Shown: positions 46,773-56,974, counted from the first letter of the stretch. The stretch: DNA of 64,000 bases from Enterococcus crotali (GCF_000633635.1 NZ_AYPQ01000005.1:70260-134259); one strand, 5' to 3'. Translations and numbers: made by a program. The notes: generated by a model from the sequence alone, not told the origin.

Positions 46773-47219
46773 GTGAAAAAGAAGGTATGGATTGCTTTAT
46801 TGTTGATTCTTATTATTGCTTATAGTGTGTCCATAAGTGGTAAAAAAGGATCAACAGAAAATGCTGTTATGACAGTGGATAAGTCTGAAAAATTTAAAAC
46901 TACTGAAATTGAAACGGCGATTGCTCGTGTGAAGAAAGAGTTTAAAGGATTTACTAACTGTGAGATGACGAAACTGTACTATGATGAAGAAAAATCGAAT
47001 ATGGAAATCAACCATTATTTAACAGAAAATCAAGAAAATAAAAGTCTAAAAAATGCAGACAAAAAAGATTTCATTGTTTTGTATTCTGATTTTGAGGTTG
47101 GAGAAGAAAATGATCAAAATTCTGGTTTTATGCCAGGCTCTCATCACAAAGGTTGGATGTGGTTATTAAAAAAAGATGAATTTTGGAAGTCCTGGAAAGT
47201 CGTAACTTTTGGAGTTTAA
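46773..47219 (+). CDS. Hypothetical exported or membrane-anchored protein
   Basis: An N-terminal hydrophobic segment (VWIALLLILIIAYSVSIS) acts as signal or anchor, followed by about 125 hydrophilic residues with FTNCEMTKLYYDEEKSNMEI and an end rich in Trp (HHKGWMWLLKKDEFWKSWKV). It resembles the many small DUF-type envelope proteins of Firmicutes that end in a Trp-rich strand, but I cannot name the family. GTG at 46773 is chosen, with ggggtg six bases before it; the preceding TTG codons are alternatives. 148 aa. Confidence 0.65.
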   Translation: MKKKVWIALLLILIIAYSVSISGKKGSTENAVMTVDKSEKFKTTEIETAIARVKKEFKGFTNCEMTKLYYDEEKSNMEINHYLTENQENKSLKNADKKDFIVLYSDFEVGEENDQNSGFMPGSHHKGWMWLLKKDEFWKSWKVVTFGV

Positions 47220-47311
47220 GCTAATTTGCATTCGATACACAATGCTGATCTGTGCTGTAACGTATATATTTTTAATTCAGTCCTAAATTAAAATTGTAAA
47301 GTAAAAAAAAT

Positions 47312-47334
47312 CACTTTAAGCAAAGTGTTTTTTT
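47312..47334 (+). terminator. Terminator upstream of the cyd region
   Basis: cacttt/aaagtg stem with aagc loop, then seven T. Confidence 0.7.
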
Positions 47335-47414
47335 GTATTCTGTCATTTAAACTCAGTTTTCTTATTTTTCGCCTAGACTAAAGGAATAATTTAGTGAAAA
47401 AAGGGCAGAAAGAT

Positions 47415-47442
47415 TTGTAATTTACAATAAAAGGAGTATACT
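47415..47442 (+). promoter_or_regulatory. Possible cydABDC promoter with overlapping palindrome
   Basis: TTGTAA (47415-47420), 16-nt spacer, TATACT (47437-47442). The -35 box is the left half of the palindrome TTGTAA-T-TTACAA, a possible repressor site. The leader to cydA would be about 180 nt; a further TTGACA near 47530 has no good -10. The whole gap 47220-47625 has no gene that I can see. Confidence 0.4.
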
Positions 47443-47625
47443 CTAAATTGGAATCATTCTAAATTTAATAAAAAGAGTTTCCACACATATATTGTATTTA
47501 GGTTTATTTTATTCTAGGTTTTGATTCATTTTGACAGCACCAACCAACTGTACAAATGAATAATTACTTTGAATGAAATCAGCTTATTCTTTTTGTGGAG
47601 ACAGTAAAAACAAGGGGGATTATTG

Positions 47626-49044
47626 ATGTTTGATATTGTAACATTAGCAAGATTCCAGTTTGCAATGACGACCGTCTTTCATTACTTCTTCGTACCGTTT
47701 TCAATAGGATTAGCACTTGTAGTTGCAGTCATGGAAACAATGTATGTCGTAAAAAAAGATGAACGTTATCGCAAAATGGCGAAGTTTTGGGGCAACATTT
47801 TTCTATTAAGTTTTGCAGTCGGAGTTGTAACAGGAATTATTCAAGAATTCCAGTTTGGGATGAACTGGTCAGATTATTCTCGTTTTGTTGGAGATATTTT
47901 TGGTGCTCCACTTGCGATCGAAGCGTTACTTGCATTCTTTTTAGAATCAACATTTTTAGGTTTATGGATCTTTACTTGGGACAAAGTAAATCCTAAACTA
48001 CATTTAACATTTATTTGGTTGGTGGTATTTGGTTCAATGATGTCAGCTTTCTGGATTCTAGCGGCAAACAGTTTCATGCAACATCCAGTTGGCTATACAT
48101 TAAATAATGGTCGTGCAGAGTTGATCGACTTTGGGGCTGTTATCGGCAATCCAAAAGTTTGGTATGAGTTTACACACGTTCTGTCTGGTGCAATTGTGAT
48201 GGGCGGAATGATCGTTGCAGGTCTTGCAGCGTTCCAAATTTTGAAAAAACGTGATATGAATTTCCACAAAACATCTATGCGTATTGGTTTATGGATTGCT
48301 TTATTTGGTTCACTTTCTGTTTTATTTACAGGTGACTTACAAATGAAAGCCTTGATCAATGATCAACCAATGAAATTTGCAGCAATGGAGGGGGATTACG
48401 AAGATTCTGGTGATCCGGCCGCTTGGACATTGATCGCATGGGCGGATGAAGCTCAACACAAACAAGTATTTGGGATTCAAATTCCTTATATGTTAAGTAT
48501 CCTTTCTTACAATAGCTTATCTGGTTCTGTAGATGGGATGGAAACAGTCAATGAACGTTTGAAAGAACAATATGGGGATGATAAAAATTATTATCCACCA
48601 GTCAACACACTATTCTGGAGCTTTAGAGTCATGGCTGGATTTGGCGCATTGATGCTGTTAGTTTCAGCTTTAGGATTATTCTTTAGTCGTAAGAAAAAAC
48701 CTTCACTTTATGAAAAACGCTGGATGGTTTGGATCGTGGCATTATGTACGTTTGCACCATTCTTAGCAAATACAACGGGTTGGTTGATCACTGAGCTTGG
48801 TCGTTATCCTTGGACTGTTTATGGTCTATTTACGATCGAAGATAGTGTCTCACCAAACGTATCAGTCGCTTCATTATTAACATCAAACATTATTTACTTT
48901 ATTCTTTTTGCAGGTCTAGGTTCAGTGATGGTTTACTTGATCACAGTAGAACTTAAAAAAGGACCAGATTATGAAGAAAAGAAATTAGCAGAGGCGAACT
49001 CTACTGATGTAGATCCATTTGATAAGGAGGTCTTTGGCGAATGA
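47626..49044 (+). CDS. cydA: Cytochrome bd oxidase subunit I CydA
   Basis: Quinol-oxidising, haem-carrying subunit. Nine or so membrane segments in 472 aa. Haem ligand His19 is in TTVFHYFFVPFSIG, the second His in WYEFTHVLSGAIVMGG, and GWLITELGRYPWTVYGL is the conserved segment near residue 385. The Q-loop is of the short type usual in Firmicutes. ATG at 47626 has caaggggga seven bases ahead. First gene of cydABDC; enterococci need external haem for the complex to work. Confidence 0.97.
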   Translation: MFDIVTLARFQFAMTTVFHYFFVPFSIGLALVVAVMETMYVVKKDERYRKMAKFWGNIFLLSFAVGVVTGIIQEFQFGMNWSDYSRFVGDIFGAPLAIEALLAFFLESTFLGLWIFTWDKVNPKLHLTFIWLVVFGSMMSAFWILAANSFMQHPVGYTLNNGRAELIDFGAVIGNPKVWYEFTHVLSGAIVMGGMIVAGLAAFQILKKRDMNFHKTSMRIGLWIALFGSLSVLFTGDLQMKALINDQPMKFAAMEGDYEDSGDPAAWTLIAWADEAQHKQVFGIQIPYMLSILSYNSLSGSVDGMETVNERLKEQYGDDKNYYPPVNTLFWSFRVMAGFGALMLLVSALGLFFSRKKKPSLYEKRWMVWIVALCTFAPFLANTTGWLITELGRYPWTVYGLFTIEDSVSPNVSVASLLTSNIIYFILFAGLGSVMVYLITVELKKGPDYEEKKLAEANSTDVDPFDKEVFGE

Positions 49045-50066
49045 GTACGTTGCAATTACTTTGGTTTGTACTGATCGGTATTTTATTCTCAGGCTTCTTC
49101 TTCTTAGAAGGGTTTGACTTTGGCGTGGGGATGTCGGTTCAAACATTAGCGCACGATGAAGAAGAAAAAGAACAGATCATCCAAACGATTGGACCGGTTT
49201 GGGATGGAAATGAAGTATGGTTATTAACAGCAGGTGGAGCGATGTTCGCGTCTTTCCCATACTGGTATGCTTCATTATTTAGCGGATTTTACTTGATTTT
49301 GTTTATTATTTTAGTTGGTTTGATCATTCGCGGAGTGTCATTTGAATTCCGTCACCGTATGCCGGATGGCAAACGTCGTAGAATGTGGAACTGGACATTA
49401 TCGATCGGTAGCTTTATCGTCCCATTTTTCTTTGGGGTTTTATTCATTGATTTAGTTCAAGGAATGCCGCTTGATGCAGATGGAAATATGATGGCGTCAT
49501 TTACAGATTATATTAATGTGTTTTCTGTGGTTGGTGGCGTTGCGTTGACTTTATTATGCTATTTACATGGTTTAAACTATATTGCTTTAAAAACAGAAGG
49601 ACCAGTTAGAGAACGAGCACGTAACTATGCATCATTCTTCTATTGGGTTTTATATGTTGGTTTAGTTGTGTTTGCCGCATTGTTGTACTTTAAAACAGAT
49701 TTCTTTGATAATAACTTCTTAGTGACTTTATTATTGGTTTTAGGAATCGTCGTATTAACAGTTGTTGCCAATGTAAGTGTCTTTAAGAAAAAAGAAATGT
49801 TGGCTTTTCTGGCGAGTGGCTTAACATTGATTCTTTTAGTGGCGTTATTATTCAGTGGTTTATTCCCACGTGTGATGGTTGGTAGTGAAGGGTACTATGA
49901 TATCTTGATCAAAGATGCATCAAGTTCTCCTTATACATTGAAAACTATGACCTGGTTATCACTAACGATCTTACCATTTGTATTAGCCTATACAGGTTGG
50001 TCTTATTATGTCTTTAGAAAACGGATCAAACATCCAGCAATTGCTGCTGTGGGGTATGAAGGATGA
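49041..50066 (+). CDS. cydB: Cytochrome bd oxidase subunit II CydB
   Basis: Second membrane subunit, 341 aa, eight hydrophobic segments. Family start LWFVLIGILFSGFFFLEGFD and the conserved GPVWDGNEVWLLTAGGAMFA near residue 53. Coupled to cydA by ATGA and to cydD by the same overlap at 50063. Confidence 0.97.
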   Translation: MSTLQLLWFVLIGILFSGFFFLEGFDFGVGMSVQTLAHDEEEKEQIIQTIGPVWDGNEVWLLTAGGAMFASFPYWYASLFSGFYLILFIILVGLIIRGVSFEFRHRMPDGKRRRMWNWTLSIGSFIVPFFFGVLFIDLVQGMPLDADGNMMASFTDYINVFSVVGGVALTLLCYLHGLNYIALKTEGPVRERARNYASFFYWVLYVGLVVFAALLYFKTDFFDNNFLVTLLLVLGIVVLTVVANVSVFKKKEMLAFLASGLTLILLVALLFSGLFPRVMVGSEGYYDILIKDASSSPYTLKTMTWLSLTILPFVLAYTGWSYYVFRKRIKHPAIAAVGYEG

Positions 50067-51793
50067 TCGATAAAGCCATCTTAAAAATGCCGAAAATCAA
50101 AAATATCATGATCTTGCTTGCAGGTTTTTCTTTCCTGCAAGCAGTATTTATTATAGGACAAGCATTTTATTTAGCGAAAGCCGTTGTTGGGTTATGGGAA
50201 GGTGGTCAATTACAAGATCAGCTGTTGAATATTTTGGTGTTCTTTTTGTTTTATACTGGCAGACATGTGGTAACGTATCTTCGTGAGAAAATGTTGGATA
50301 CCTTTAGTTATGATCGCTCTCGTGAATTAAGAGAAGCCTTGTTGCAAAAAGTGTTTCGACTTGGACCGACTGTTGTTCAAAAGAATGGTACGGGAAATAT
50401 GATCACAATGGCGCTGGAAGGAATCAGTCAGACAGAAAATTATTTGCATTTGATCTTGATGAAAATCATGAATATGATGATCATTCCGTGGATCATTTTG
50501 ATTTTTGTGTTTACCTTAGATGTTCGTTCAGGAATCGTTTTATTGGTTGTATTTCCTATGATCATTATTTTTATGATCATTCTGGGTTATGCAGCACAAA
50601 GTAAAGCAGATAAACAATATAAGGCATTCCAGATTTTGTCGAATCACTTTATTGATTCATTAAGAGGATTAGACACGTTGAAGTTGTTTGGCTTGAGTAA
50701 AAAATATGCTGGCAGTATTTATAATACAAGTGAGCGTTTCAGAGAAGCAACGATGAGTACACTGAAAATCGCGATTCTATCAACGTTTGCTTTGGACTTT
50801 TTTACAACATTATCTGTAGCGGTTGTGGCGGTGTTTTTAGGCTTGAGTTTGTTAGAAGGCGGGATTTTATTATTTCCGGCTTTGACGACATTGATTCTAG
50901 CACCAGAGTTCTTCTTACCAGTTCGTGATTTTGCCAGTGATTATCATGCGACGTTAGATGGAAAAAATTCATTTCAAGCAATTCAAGCTGTCTTGGATTT
51001 ACCAGAAATGACTGAAACGGACCGTCTTACTTTAGGGGATTGGACAGCGTTGAGTGAATTATCAGCTGATCAATTGACGTTCCAATATGAAGAGGCAACA
51101 CTGCCTGCTTTAAAAAGCCTGGATTTTGCAGCAAAAGGATATCAAAAAATTGGGATCATCGGCGCTAGCGGTTCTGGGAAATCGACCTTGATCAATGTAT
51201 TGAGTGGCTTTTTAGAACCAGATGCTGAAACAACAAAAATCAAAGTCGATGGACAAGTGATTCCACATTTTCTGCAAAAAGAATGGCAAAAGCAAGTACT
51301 TTACATTCCACAGTCTCCATATATATTCCAAGATACTTTAGCGAATAATGTCCGCTTTTACACGCCGGATGCCACAGATGAGCAAGTGTTAGCCGCAGTT
51401 CAATTAGTCGGATTAGAAACGCTTGTAACAGAGTTTACAGACGGTTTAAACACGGTGATCGGTGAAAGTGGGAGAATGTTAAGTGGCGGACAAGCACAGC
51501 GTGTGGCGCTTGCTAGAGCTTTTTTAGACAAAACACGTCGCGTTCTATTATTTGATGAACCAACTGCTCACTTAGATATCGAAACGGAAGTGGAATTAAA
51601 GGAAAGAATGTTGCCGCTAATGGAAGATCATCTTGTCTTTTTTGCCACCCATCGATTACATTGGATGGCGGAAATGGATTATATTTTAGTAATGGATAAA
51701 GGTCAACTGGTTGAAGCAGGAACGCTGGCTGAATTGACTGAGAAAAATGGTTACTATGTGAAATTAGTGAATCAAATGAGGGGGACAGAATAA
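50063..51793 (+). CDS. cydD: ABC exporter subunit CydD (cytochrome bd assembly)
   Basis: Half of the heterodimeric CydDC transporter needed to assemble cytochrome bd. Six membrane segments (residues 1-310) precede the ATPase domain with Walker A GASGSGKST near residue 372, signature LSGGQAQRVALARAF and Walker B VLLFDEPTAHLD. 576 aa. In E. coli the pair exports cysteine/glutathione or handles haem; which applies here is unknown. Confidence 0.93.
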   Translation: MIDKAILKMPKIKNIMILLAGFSFLQAVFIIGQAFYLAKAVVGLWEGGQLQDQLLNILVFFLFYTGRHVVTYLREKMLDTFSYDRSRELREALLQKVFRLGPTVVQKNGTGNMITMALEGISQTENYLHLILMKIMNMMIIPWIILIFVFTLDVRSGIVLLVVFPMIIIFMIILGYAAQSKADKQYKAFQILSNHFIDSLRGLDTLKLFGLSKKYAGSIYNTSERFREATMSTLKIAILSTFALDFFTTLSVAVVAVFLGLSLLEGGILLFPALTTLILAPEFFLPVRDFASDYHATLDGKNSFQAIQAVLDLPEMTETDRLTLGDWTALSELSADQLTFQYEEATLPALKSLDFAAKGYQKIGIIGASGSGKSTLINVLSGFLEPDAETTKIKVDGQVIPHFLQKEWQKQVLYIPQSPYIFQDTLANNVRFYTPDATDEQVLAAVQLVGLETLVTEFTDGLNTVIGESGRMLSGGQAQRVALARAFLDKTRRVLLFDEPTAHLDIETEVELKERMLPLMEDHLVFFATHRLHWMAEMDYILVMDKGQLVEAGTLAELTEKNGYYVKLVNQMRGTE

Positions 51794-53553
51794 TGGAAAA
51801 TACCCCAACAAATAAAGAATTATACGAAAAAGATCAATGGGTCAAACCGTTCTTGAAAAAATATAAAGGCTTATTATATCTAGCGTTGATTTTAGGCTTT
51901 TTGACTTTCTTTAGTGCAGGTGCTTTGATGTTTAATTCAGGTTATTTAATTAGCCGAGCAGCATCACTTCCGGAAAATATTTTGATGATTTATATTCCAA
52001 TCGTATTAACACGAGCTTTTGGGATCAGCCGTCCAGTTTTCCGTTATATCGAGCGTTTAGTCAGTCATAATTGGGTCTTGAAAATGACGTCGGACTTACG
52101 CCTGAAGCTTTATATGGTTTTAGAGAAAGATGCAATTTTCTTTAAATCAAAATACCAAACGGGTGATATTTTAGGTTTGTTGTCTGAAGATATCAATCAC
52201 TTGCAGAATTTATATTTACGCACGATTTTCCCTACAGTGATCGCTTGGTTGTTATATATCTTTATTATTATTGGACTGGGTTTGTTTTCATGGTGGTTTG
52301 GTTTATGTATGCTGTTGATGTTAGGTGTCGTGATTTTTCTATTGCCTTTGATCTCAGTGTTAGTGAACGGTGCCAGACAAGAAAAGCAGAAAGTGTCTAA
52401 AAATGAATTATACAAAACACTGACAGATAATATTTTAGGTGTGTCTGATTGGGTATTTAGCCAGCGTGGTCAGGAATTTGTTCATTCTTATGAAGCAGAA
52501 GAGGCAAAACTTCGTCAGTTGGATGAACAGATCAAACGATTTAATCGTTTTCGTGATTTTATTTTACAGGTTGCATTTGGTGTGATCACTGTTACGATTT
52601 TAGCTTGGACTAGTGTCCGTTTTCCTGGTGATCATGGTGGTGCGGCTAACTGGATTGCAGCGTTTACCTTGACGGTATTTCCGTTGATCGATGCATTTGC
52701 ACCGCTACCTGATGCAGTGCAAGAAACAAATATCTATAAAGATTCAATCAAACGTTTGAACGATTTACCTGAACCAGAAGAAGTAAATGTTGTACCAAAA
52801 GATCTAACGATCACAGATACAGAAATCAAAATCAGTGATCTATCATTTTCTTATGAAGGAACATCAAAGCTTGTTTTAGAAGACTTGAATTTGACCATTC
52901 ATTCAAAAGAGAAATTGGCGATTTTGGGACGTAGTGGTTCTGGGAAAAGTACGTTAGCAACGTTGATTCGTGGAGATTTACAGCCTGATACAGGAACGAT
53001 TACATTAGGTGGAATTGATACAGCTGAGTTTGGGGATCAAATCACACAATCAATCGGAGTGATTCACCAAACGCCTTATCTTTTTAGAACGACGATTTTA
53101 AATAATGTCCGAATTGGACGAGAAGAAGCGTCAGAAGAAGAGGTTTGGCAAGTGTTGGATAAGGTTGGTCTAAAGGAAATGATCGAAGGGTTACCAGACG
53201 GCTTATTGACGATGGTAGACGAAGCTGGTTTGCGTTTTTCTGGTGGTGAACGTCACCGTTTAGCATTAGCTCGGATTTTACTTCAAGATACGCCTATTGT
53301 GTTGCTGGATGAACCAACGACAGGTCTGGATCCAATTACAGAGCAACAATTATTAGATACATTTTTTGATACGTTAAAAGATAAAACGATTATTTGGATC
53401 ACCCATCACTTACAAGGTGTTCATATGATGGATCGAGTGGTATTTATTGAAGATGGGCAATTAGAAATGAGTGGTTCACCACAAGAATTGTTAGCGACGA
53501 ATCTTCATTACCAACAATTGTATGCAATTGATCGAGGTATGAACAAGAATTGA
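51793..53553 (+). CDS. cydC: ABC exporter subunit CydC (cytochrome bd assembly)
   Basis: Partner of CydD. The characteristic N-terminal part FNSGYLISRAASLPENILMI and RAFGISRPVFRYIERLVSHN (residues 50-100) identifies CydC. ATPase domain: Walker A GRSGSGKST near residue 378, signature FSGGERHRLALARIL, Walker B VLLDEPTTGLD. 586 aa. Start overlaps the cydD stop by one base. A repeat palindrome 43 nt later ends the operon. Confidence 0.93.
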   Translation: MENTPTNKELYEKDQWVKPFLKKYKGLLYLALILGFLTFFSAGALMFNSGYLISRAASLPENILMIYIPIVLTRAFGISRPVFRYIERLVSHNWVLKMTSDLRLKLYMVLEKDAIFFKSKYQTGDILGLLSEDINHLQNLYLRTIFPTVIAWLLYIFIIIGLGLFSWWFGLCMLLMLGVVIFLLPLISVLVNGARQEKQKVSKNELYKTLTDNILGVSDWVFSQRGQEFVHSYEAEEAKLRQLDEQIKRFNRFRDFILQVAFGVITVTILAWTSVRFPGDHGGAANWIAAFTLTVFPLIDAFAPLPDAVQETNIYKDSIKRLNDLPEPEEVNVVPKDLTITDTEIKISDLSFSYEGTSKLVLEDLNLTIHSKEKLAILGRSGSGKSTLATLIRGDLQPDTGTITLGGIDTAEFGDQITQSIGVIHQTPYLFRTTILNNVRIGREEASEEEVWQVLDKVGLKEMIEGLPDGLLTMVDEAGLRFSGGERHRLALARILLQDTPIVLLDEPTTGLDPITEQQLLDTFFDTLKDKTIIWITHHLQGVHMMDRVVFIEDGQLEMSGSPQELLATNLHYQQLYAIDRGMNKN

Positions 53554-53595
53554 TTGGTTGACGAAAGTACTTATTTACGAATAAAATAAAAAGAC

Positions 53596-53660
53596 GAGGC
53601 TGAGACATGACTCTACGAGTTACATCTCAGCCTCAATGAATCTGGATAAACGGTGGGAAA
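53596..53660. repeat. Palindromic repeat with tag (copy H) after cydC
   Basis: gaggctgaga and tctcagcctc enclose catgactctacgagttaca (53596-53634); tag atctggataaacggtgggaa follows. Located between convergent cydC and the polyprenyl synthase gene. Confidence 0.8.
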
Positions 53661-53716
53661 AAGCAACTATAAATACTTCTATCCTAATCTCAAACTTTTA
53701 AAAGCGTAGTAAGGAA

Positions 53717-54697
53717 TTAGAATGACCGCTGTAGCAATAGTTCTGTTAGTAAAGTTAGTTGTTCTTTACCTAAACAATCAGGTAATTTTTGGATATCGGT
53801 CAATGCTTTTTCAGTGACACGTTTCGCAAATGCTTTAGCATCGTTAACTCCATCTAGTTCGTGAACGAGTTTAGCTGTTTCAATAGCCTGTATGTCTGTG
53901 ATAGCAGCGCCTTTTTCTAAATAAACAGCAAAGTGTTCGGGAGCTTTTTGCATTGCAAAAATCAAGGGTAACGTGTAGACTCCTTGGGCTAAATCTTCTA
54001 AAACGGGTTTTTTCAAGGTTTTTACATCCGCTGTATAGTCTAAGATATCATCATAGACTTGAAACGCAATGCCGATATGGCGACCAATTCGTTTTGCTAA
54101 GCGTTGTACTTCTGCACTAGCATAACCAAAGTGAGCACCTTCTAGACAGCTTAAGGAGAATAATTCGGCTGTTTTTCCATTGACGCTACGTAAGTAATCA
54201 GAAATAGTCATATCTTTTTTATAGCGTGTATGCATTTGATCTAATTCACCAAGCAGTAATCGTTTCATCGCAGAAGCGTTTGTATGTAGGAAATCAGAAC
54301 CATTCATCGTATCAGCAAGTAATTCAAAAAATTCGGTAAATAATAAATCTCCTGTATAAACGGCAATATCTTTCCCATAGCGGGATTGGATCGTAACGGC
54401 TCCTCTGCGAAGTGGTGAATCATCGATGATATCATCATGTATCAACGTTGCCATGTGCAGGATTTCGATGGAAGCAGCGATTTTGATCAATTGCTTGTGG
54501 TCTTGTTTTTCTTCATCACCGATTTGAGCAAATAAAAAAAAGAAGGCAGGGCGTAGTAATTTTCCGCCAGAATAAGTTAGTTCGATCAGGGCTGCTTCAA
54601 TTTCTTTGTTTCGTATTTTAACTTGATGTTTGATCAGTTCACAAGTTTCATTTAATTGTTGTTGGATAATAGGAAATTCTTTCCAAAAATCATTCAT
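53717..54697 (-). CDS. Polyprenyl diphosphate synthase (heptaprenyl/octaprenyl, menaquinone side chain)
   Basis: Trans-prenyltransferase that builds the long isoprenoid chain of menaquinone. First Asp-rich motif DDIIDDSPLRRG near residue 86, GDLLFTEFFELLADT, and second Asp-rich motif VYDDILDYTAD near residue 215; LRPAFFFLFA corresponds to the region before motif I. 326 aa, similar to HepT/component II. ATG at 54697 has aaagga ten bases ahead. It is divergent from menA, with 119 nt between the starts, and likely supplies the substrate of MenA. Confidence 0.9.
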   Translation of the reverse strand: MNDFWKEFPIIQQQLNETCELIKHQVKIRNKEIEAALIELTYSGGKLLRPAFFFLFAQIGDEEKQDHKQLIKIAASIEILHMATLIHDDIIDDSPLRRGAVTIQSRYGKDIAVYTGDLLFTEFFELLADTMNGSDFLHTNASAMKRLLLGELDQMHTRYKKDMTISDYLRSVNGKTAELFSLSCLEGAHFGYASAEVQRLAKRIGRHIGIAFQVYDDILDYTADVKTLKKPVLEDLAQGVYTLPLIFAMQKAPEHFAVYLEKGAAITDIQAIETAKLVHELDGVNDAKAFAKRVTEKALTDIQKLPDCLGKEQLTLLTELLLQRSF

Positions 54698-54815
54698 AAC
54701 CAATATTCCTTTCAGTAATTCAATACTATTGATTGTATACGATGTTGGTAAAGAAATACAAGCAAATTATTCTGTGAGCATAAAACTAAATATTATAAGG
54801 AGAGAAGAGTATAAT

Positions 54816-55721
54816 TTGAATAGAGAAGTATTTTTTGAATTAGTTGAATTAAAAGCAAAGACAGCCAGTGTTTTACCCTTTCTTTTAGGGATTTGTTTTA
54901 GTTGGTACCATTATGGACGTTTACATTTAGGTTATGTTCTTATTTATTTTATTGCGATGTTTATTTTTAATATGGCTGTTGATATTTTAGATAACTATAA
55001 TGATTACCATCATGCTAAAGAAGGGCATGATTATAAAGAAAAAACGAATATTATTGGGCGAGAGAATCTATCCTTGTCGATGATTCGTCGCTGGATCATT
55101 TGGATGATCGCAATTTCTGCATTGATGGGTATCGGCCTGTCTATGGTTGTCGGTTGGCCGTTGTTATGGCTAGGGCTTTATTGTTACTTGATCGGAATCT
55201 TTTATTCTTCTGGACCTAAACCATTATCAAGCTTGCCTTTGGGTGAATTCTTTTCAGGATTTACGATGGGCTTTATGATCATGTTGATTTGTGTCTATAT
55301 CAATACATTCGATTCTTTTCAGTGGACAATGGGTAATATCGGCAGTATCTTTTTAGTGTCATTGCCTAATACTTGTTTAATCGCTAATTTAATGTTAGCA
55401 AATAATATTTGTGATTTAGAAGAGGATGAAATGAATCATCGCTTTACCTTAGTGCATTATTTAGGAAAGAAAGCGTCGATTGGTTTGTTTGTTGGATTGA
55501 TCGTGATTGCATTTGCATCGATCGTATTGAGCGTTGTTTTAGGCTTAACACCGATCACGATGTTATTGACGTTACTCGTTTTGCCCTTTATTTGGAAGCA
55601 AACGAAGCTATTTTTAAACGAACAAGTAAAAACAAAAACATTTATTTGCGCTGTGAGAATTTTAGCAGTTGGCGCACTGGCACAAGTTGTATTTTTTGCC
55701 ATAGGATTGTGGCTTAAATAA
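54816..55721 (+). CDS. menA: Prenyltransferase MenA-like (DHNA polyprenyltransferase, UbiA family)
   Basis: Attaches the prenyl chain to 1,4-dihydroxy-2-naphthoate in menaquinone synthesis. Eight to nine membrane segments; the two Asp-rich motifs are NMAVDILDNYNDYHHAKEGHD near residue 53 (core DNYNDYHHA) and NNICDLEEDEMNHR near residue 192. 301 aa. Start is taken as TTG at 54816, preceded by ataaggagagaaga; an upstream ATG at 54630 overlaps the divergent prenyl synthase gene and adds unrelated residues. ndh follows 31 nt downstream. Confidence 0.85.
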   Translation: MNREVFFELVELKAKTASVLPFLLGICFSWYHYGRLHLGYVLIYFIAMFIFNMAVDILDNYNDYHHAKEGHDYKEKTNIIGRENLSLSMIRRWIIWMIAISALMGIGLSMVVGWPLLWLGLYCYLIGIFYSSGPKPLSSLPLGEFFSGFTMGFMIMLICVYINTFDSFQWTMGNIGSIFLVSLPNTCLIANLMLANNICDLEEDEMNHRFTLVHYLGKKASIGLFVGLIVIAFASIVLSVVLGLTPITMLLTLLVLPFIWKQTKLFLNEQVKTKTFICAVRILAVGALAQVVFFAIGLWLK

Positions 55722-55752
55722 TAAAATAAAAAGGTTAAGAGGGGATTTTAAC

Positions 55753-56964
55753 ATGAGTAAGCACGTCGTTATTTTAGGCGCTGGCTATGCCGGTTTAAGA
55801 GCGCTACATGAATTACAAAAAGGCAATAATGATCTAAAAATCACATTGGTCGATCAAAACGATTACCACTTTGAAGCAACTGATATTCATGAAGTTGCGG
55901 CAGGGATTCAGACATCTGAAAGAATTACCTATCCAATCAAAGATGTCGTAAAAGCAGCTTGTACAACATTTGTCCAAGGTCGAGTGGAAAAAATCGATAG
56001 TGAAAACCAACTGGTTCATTTGAAAGATCAAGAAGCTATTTCCTATGATTATTTGATCGTAGCATTAGGCTATGAATCAGAATCATTTGGCATTCCTGGT
56101 GTTGAAGAGTTTTCATTAAAAATGGTCGATATCCCAACATCAGAAAAAGTCTATCAACATCTAACCGAGCAAATGAACGCTTATAAAGAAACCAAAGACG
56201 AAGATTGCTTAAAAATTGTTGTCTGCGGTGCTGGTTTTACCGGAATTGAATTATTAGGTTCATTACATGAAGGAAAGAAAAAACTAGCTGAAATCGCTGG
56301 TGTTGAACCTGAAAAAATCCAATTATACTGTGTTGAAGCAGTTACTCGCTTATTGCCAATGTTTAGTGAAAAGCTTGGCGGCTACGGTATCGATCATTTG
56401 AAAAAATGGGGTGTCAACTTCTTAGTTGGAAAACCGATTAAAGAAATCAAACAAGATACGGTTGTTTATTTAGATAACCAAGAAACAAATGAGTTAAATG
56501 AGCTAAAAGCTAAAACGATCATCTGGACGACGGGTGTTAGTGGAAGTCACGTTGTTGGTGATTCCGGTTTTGCTGCTAAACGTGGCCGTGTGATGGTTAA
56601 CCCTGATTTAACAGATGCAGATCACAGCAATGTTTATATCATTGGTGACTGTTCTGCTGTGATGGATAAAGAATCAAATCGTCCTTATCCAACAACTGCA
56701 CAAATTTCACTTAAAATGGGTGAACATGCTGGGAAAAATATCAAAGCCCAATTAAAAGGGGAACCAACGAAAGAATTTACCTTTAAATCATTAGGTTCTG
56801 TTGCTTCTATCGGTAACAGTCATGCTTTTGGTGAAGTTGGAAAAATCGAAGTGAAAGGTTACCCAGCTTCTGTGATCAAAAAAGCGATCATGGATCGTTC
56901 ATTATTTGAAACAGGTGGGATCAAAGAAATGTTGGCTAAAGGTCGTTTTGATTTTTACCGTTAA
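55753..56964 (+). CDS. ndh: Type II NADH dehydrogenase (NDH-2)
   Basis: Flavoprotein passing electrons from NADH to menaquinone without proton pumping. FAD site VVILGAGYAGLRALHEL at the N-terminus, NAD site IVVCGAGFTGIELLGSL near residue 157, VYIIGDCSAVMD near residue 295, and a C-terminal amphipathic membrane anchor. 403 aa, agaggggat before the ATG. With cydABDC, menA and the prenyl synthase nearby, the window encodes a short chain NADH to menaquinone to oxygen. Confidence 0.93.
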   Translation: MSKHVVILGAGYAGLRALHELQKGNNDLKITLVDQNDYHFEATDIHEVAAGIQTSERITYPIKDVVKAACTTFVQGRVEKIDSENQLVHLKDQEAISYDYLIVALGYESESFGIPGVEEFSLKMVDIPTSEKVYQHLTEQMNAYKETKDEDCLKIVVCGAGFTGIELLGSLHEGKKKLAEIAGVEPEKIQLYCVEAVTRLLPMFSEKLGGYGIDHLKKWGVNFLVGKPIKEIKQDTVVYLDNQETNELNELKAKTIIWTTGVSGSHVVGDSGFAAKRGRVMVNPDLTDADHSNVYIIGDCSAVMDKESNRPYPTTAQISLKMGEHAGKNIKAQLKGEPTKEFTFKSLGSVASIGNSHAFGEVGKIEVKGYPASVIKKAIMDRSLFETGGIKEMLAKGRFDFYR

Positions 56965-56974
56965 GAAGTTATAA

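Noticed and set aside
54630-54815. Upstream in-frame extension of menA from ATG 54630
   Set aside because: It overlaps the divergent prenyl synthase coding region and adds residues unlike the MenA family; TTG at 54816 has a strong ribosome site.
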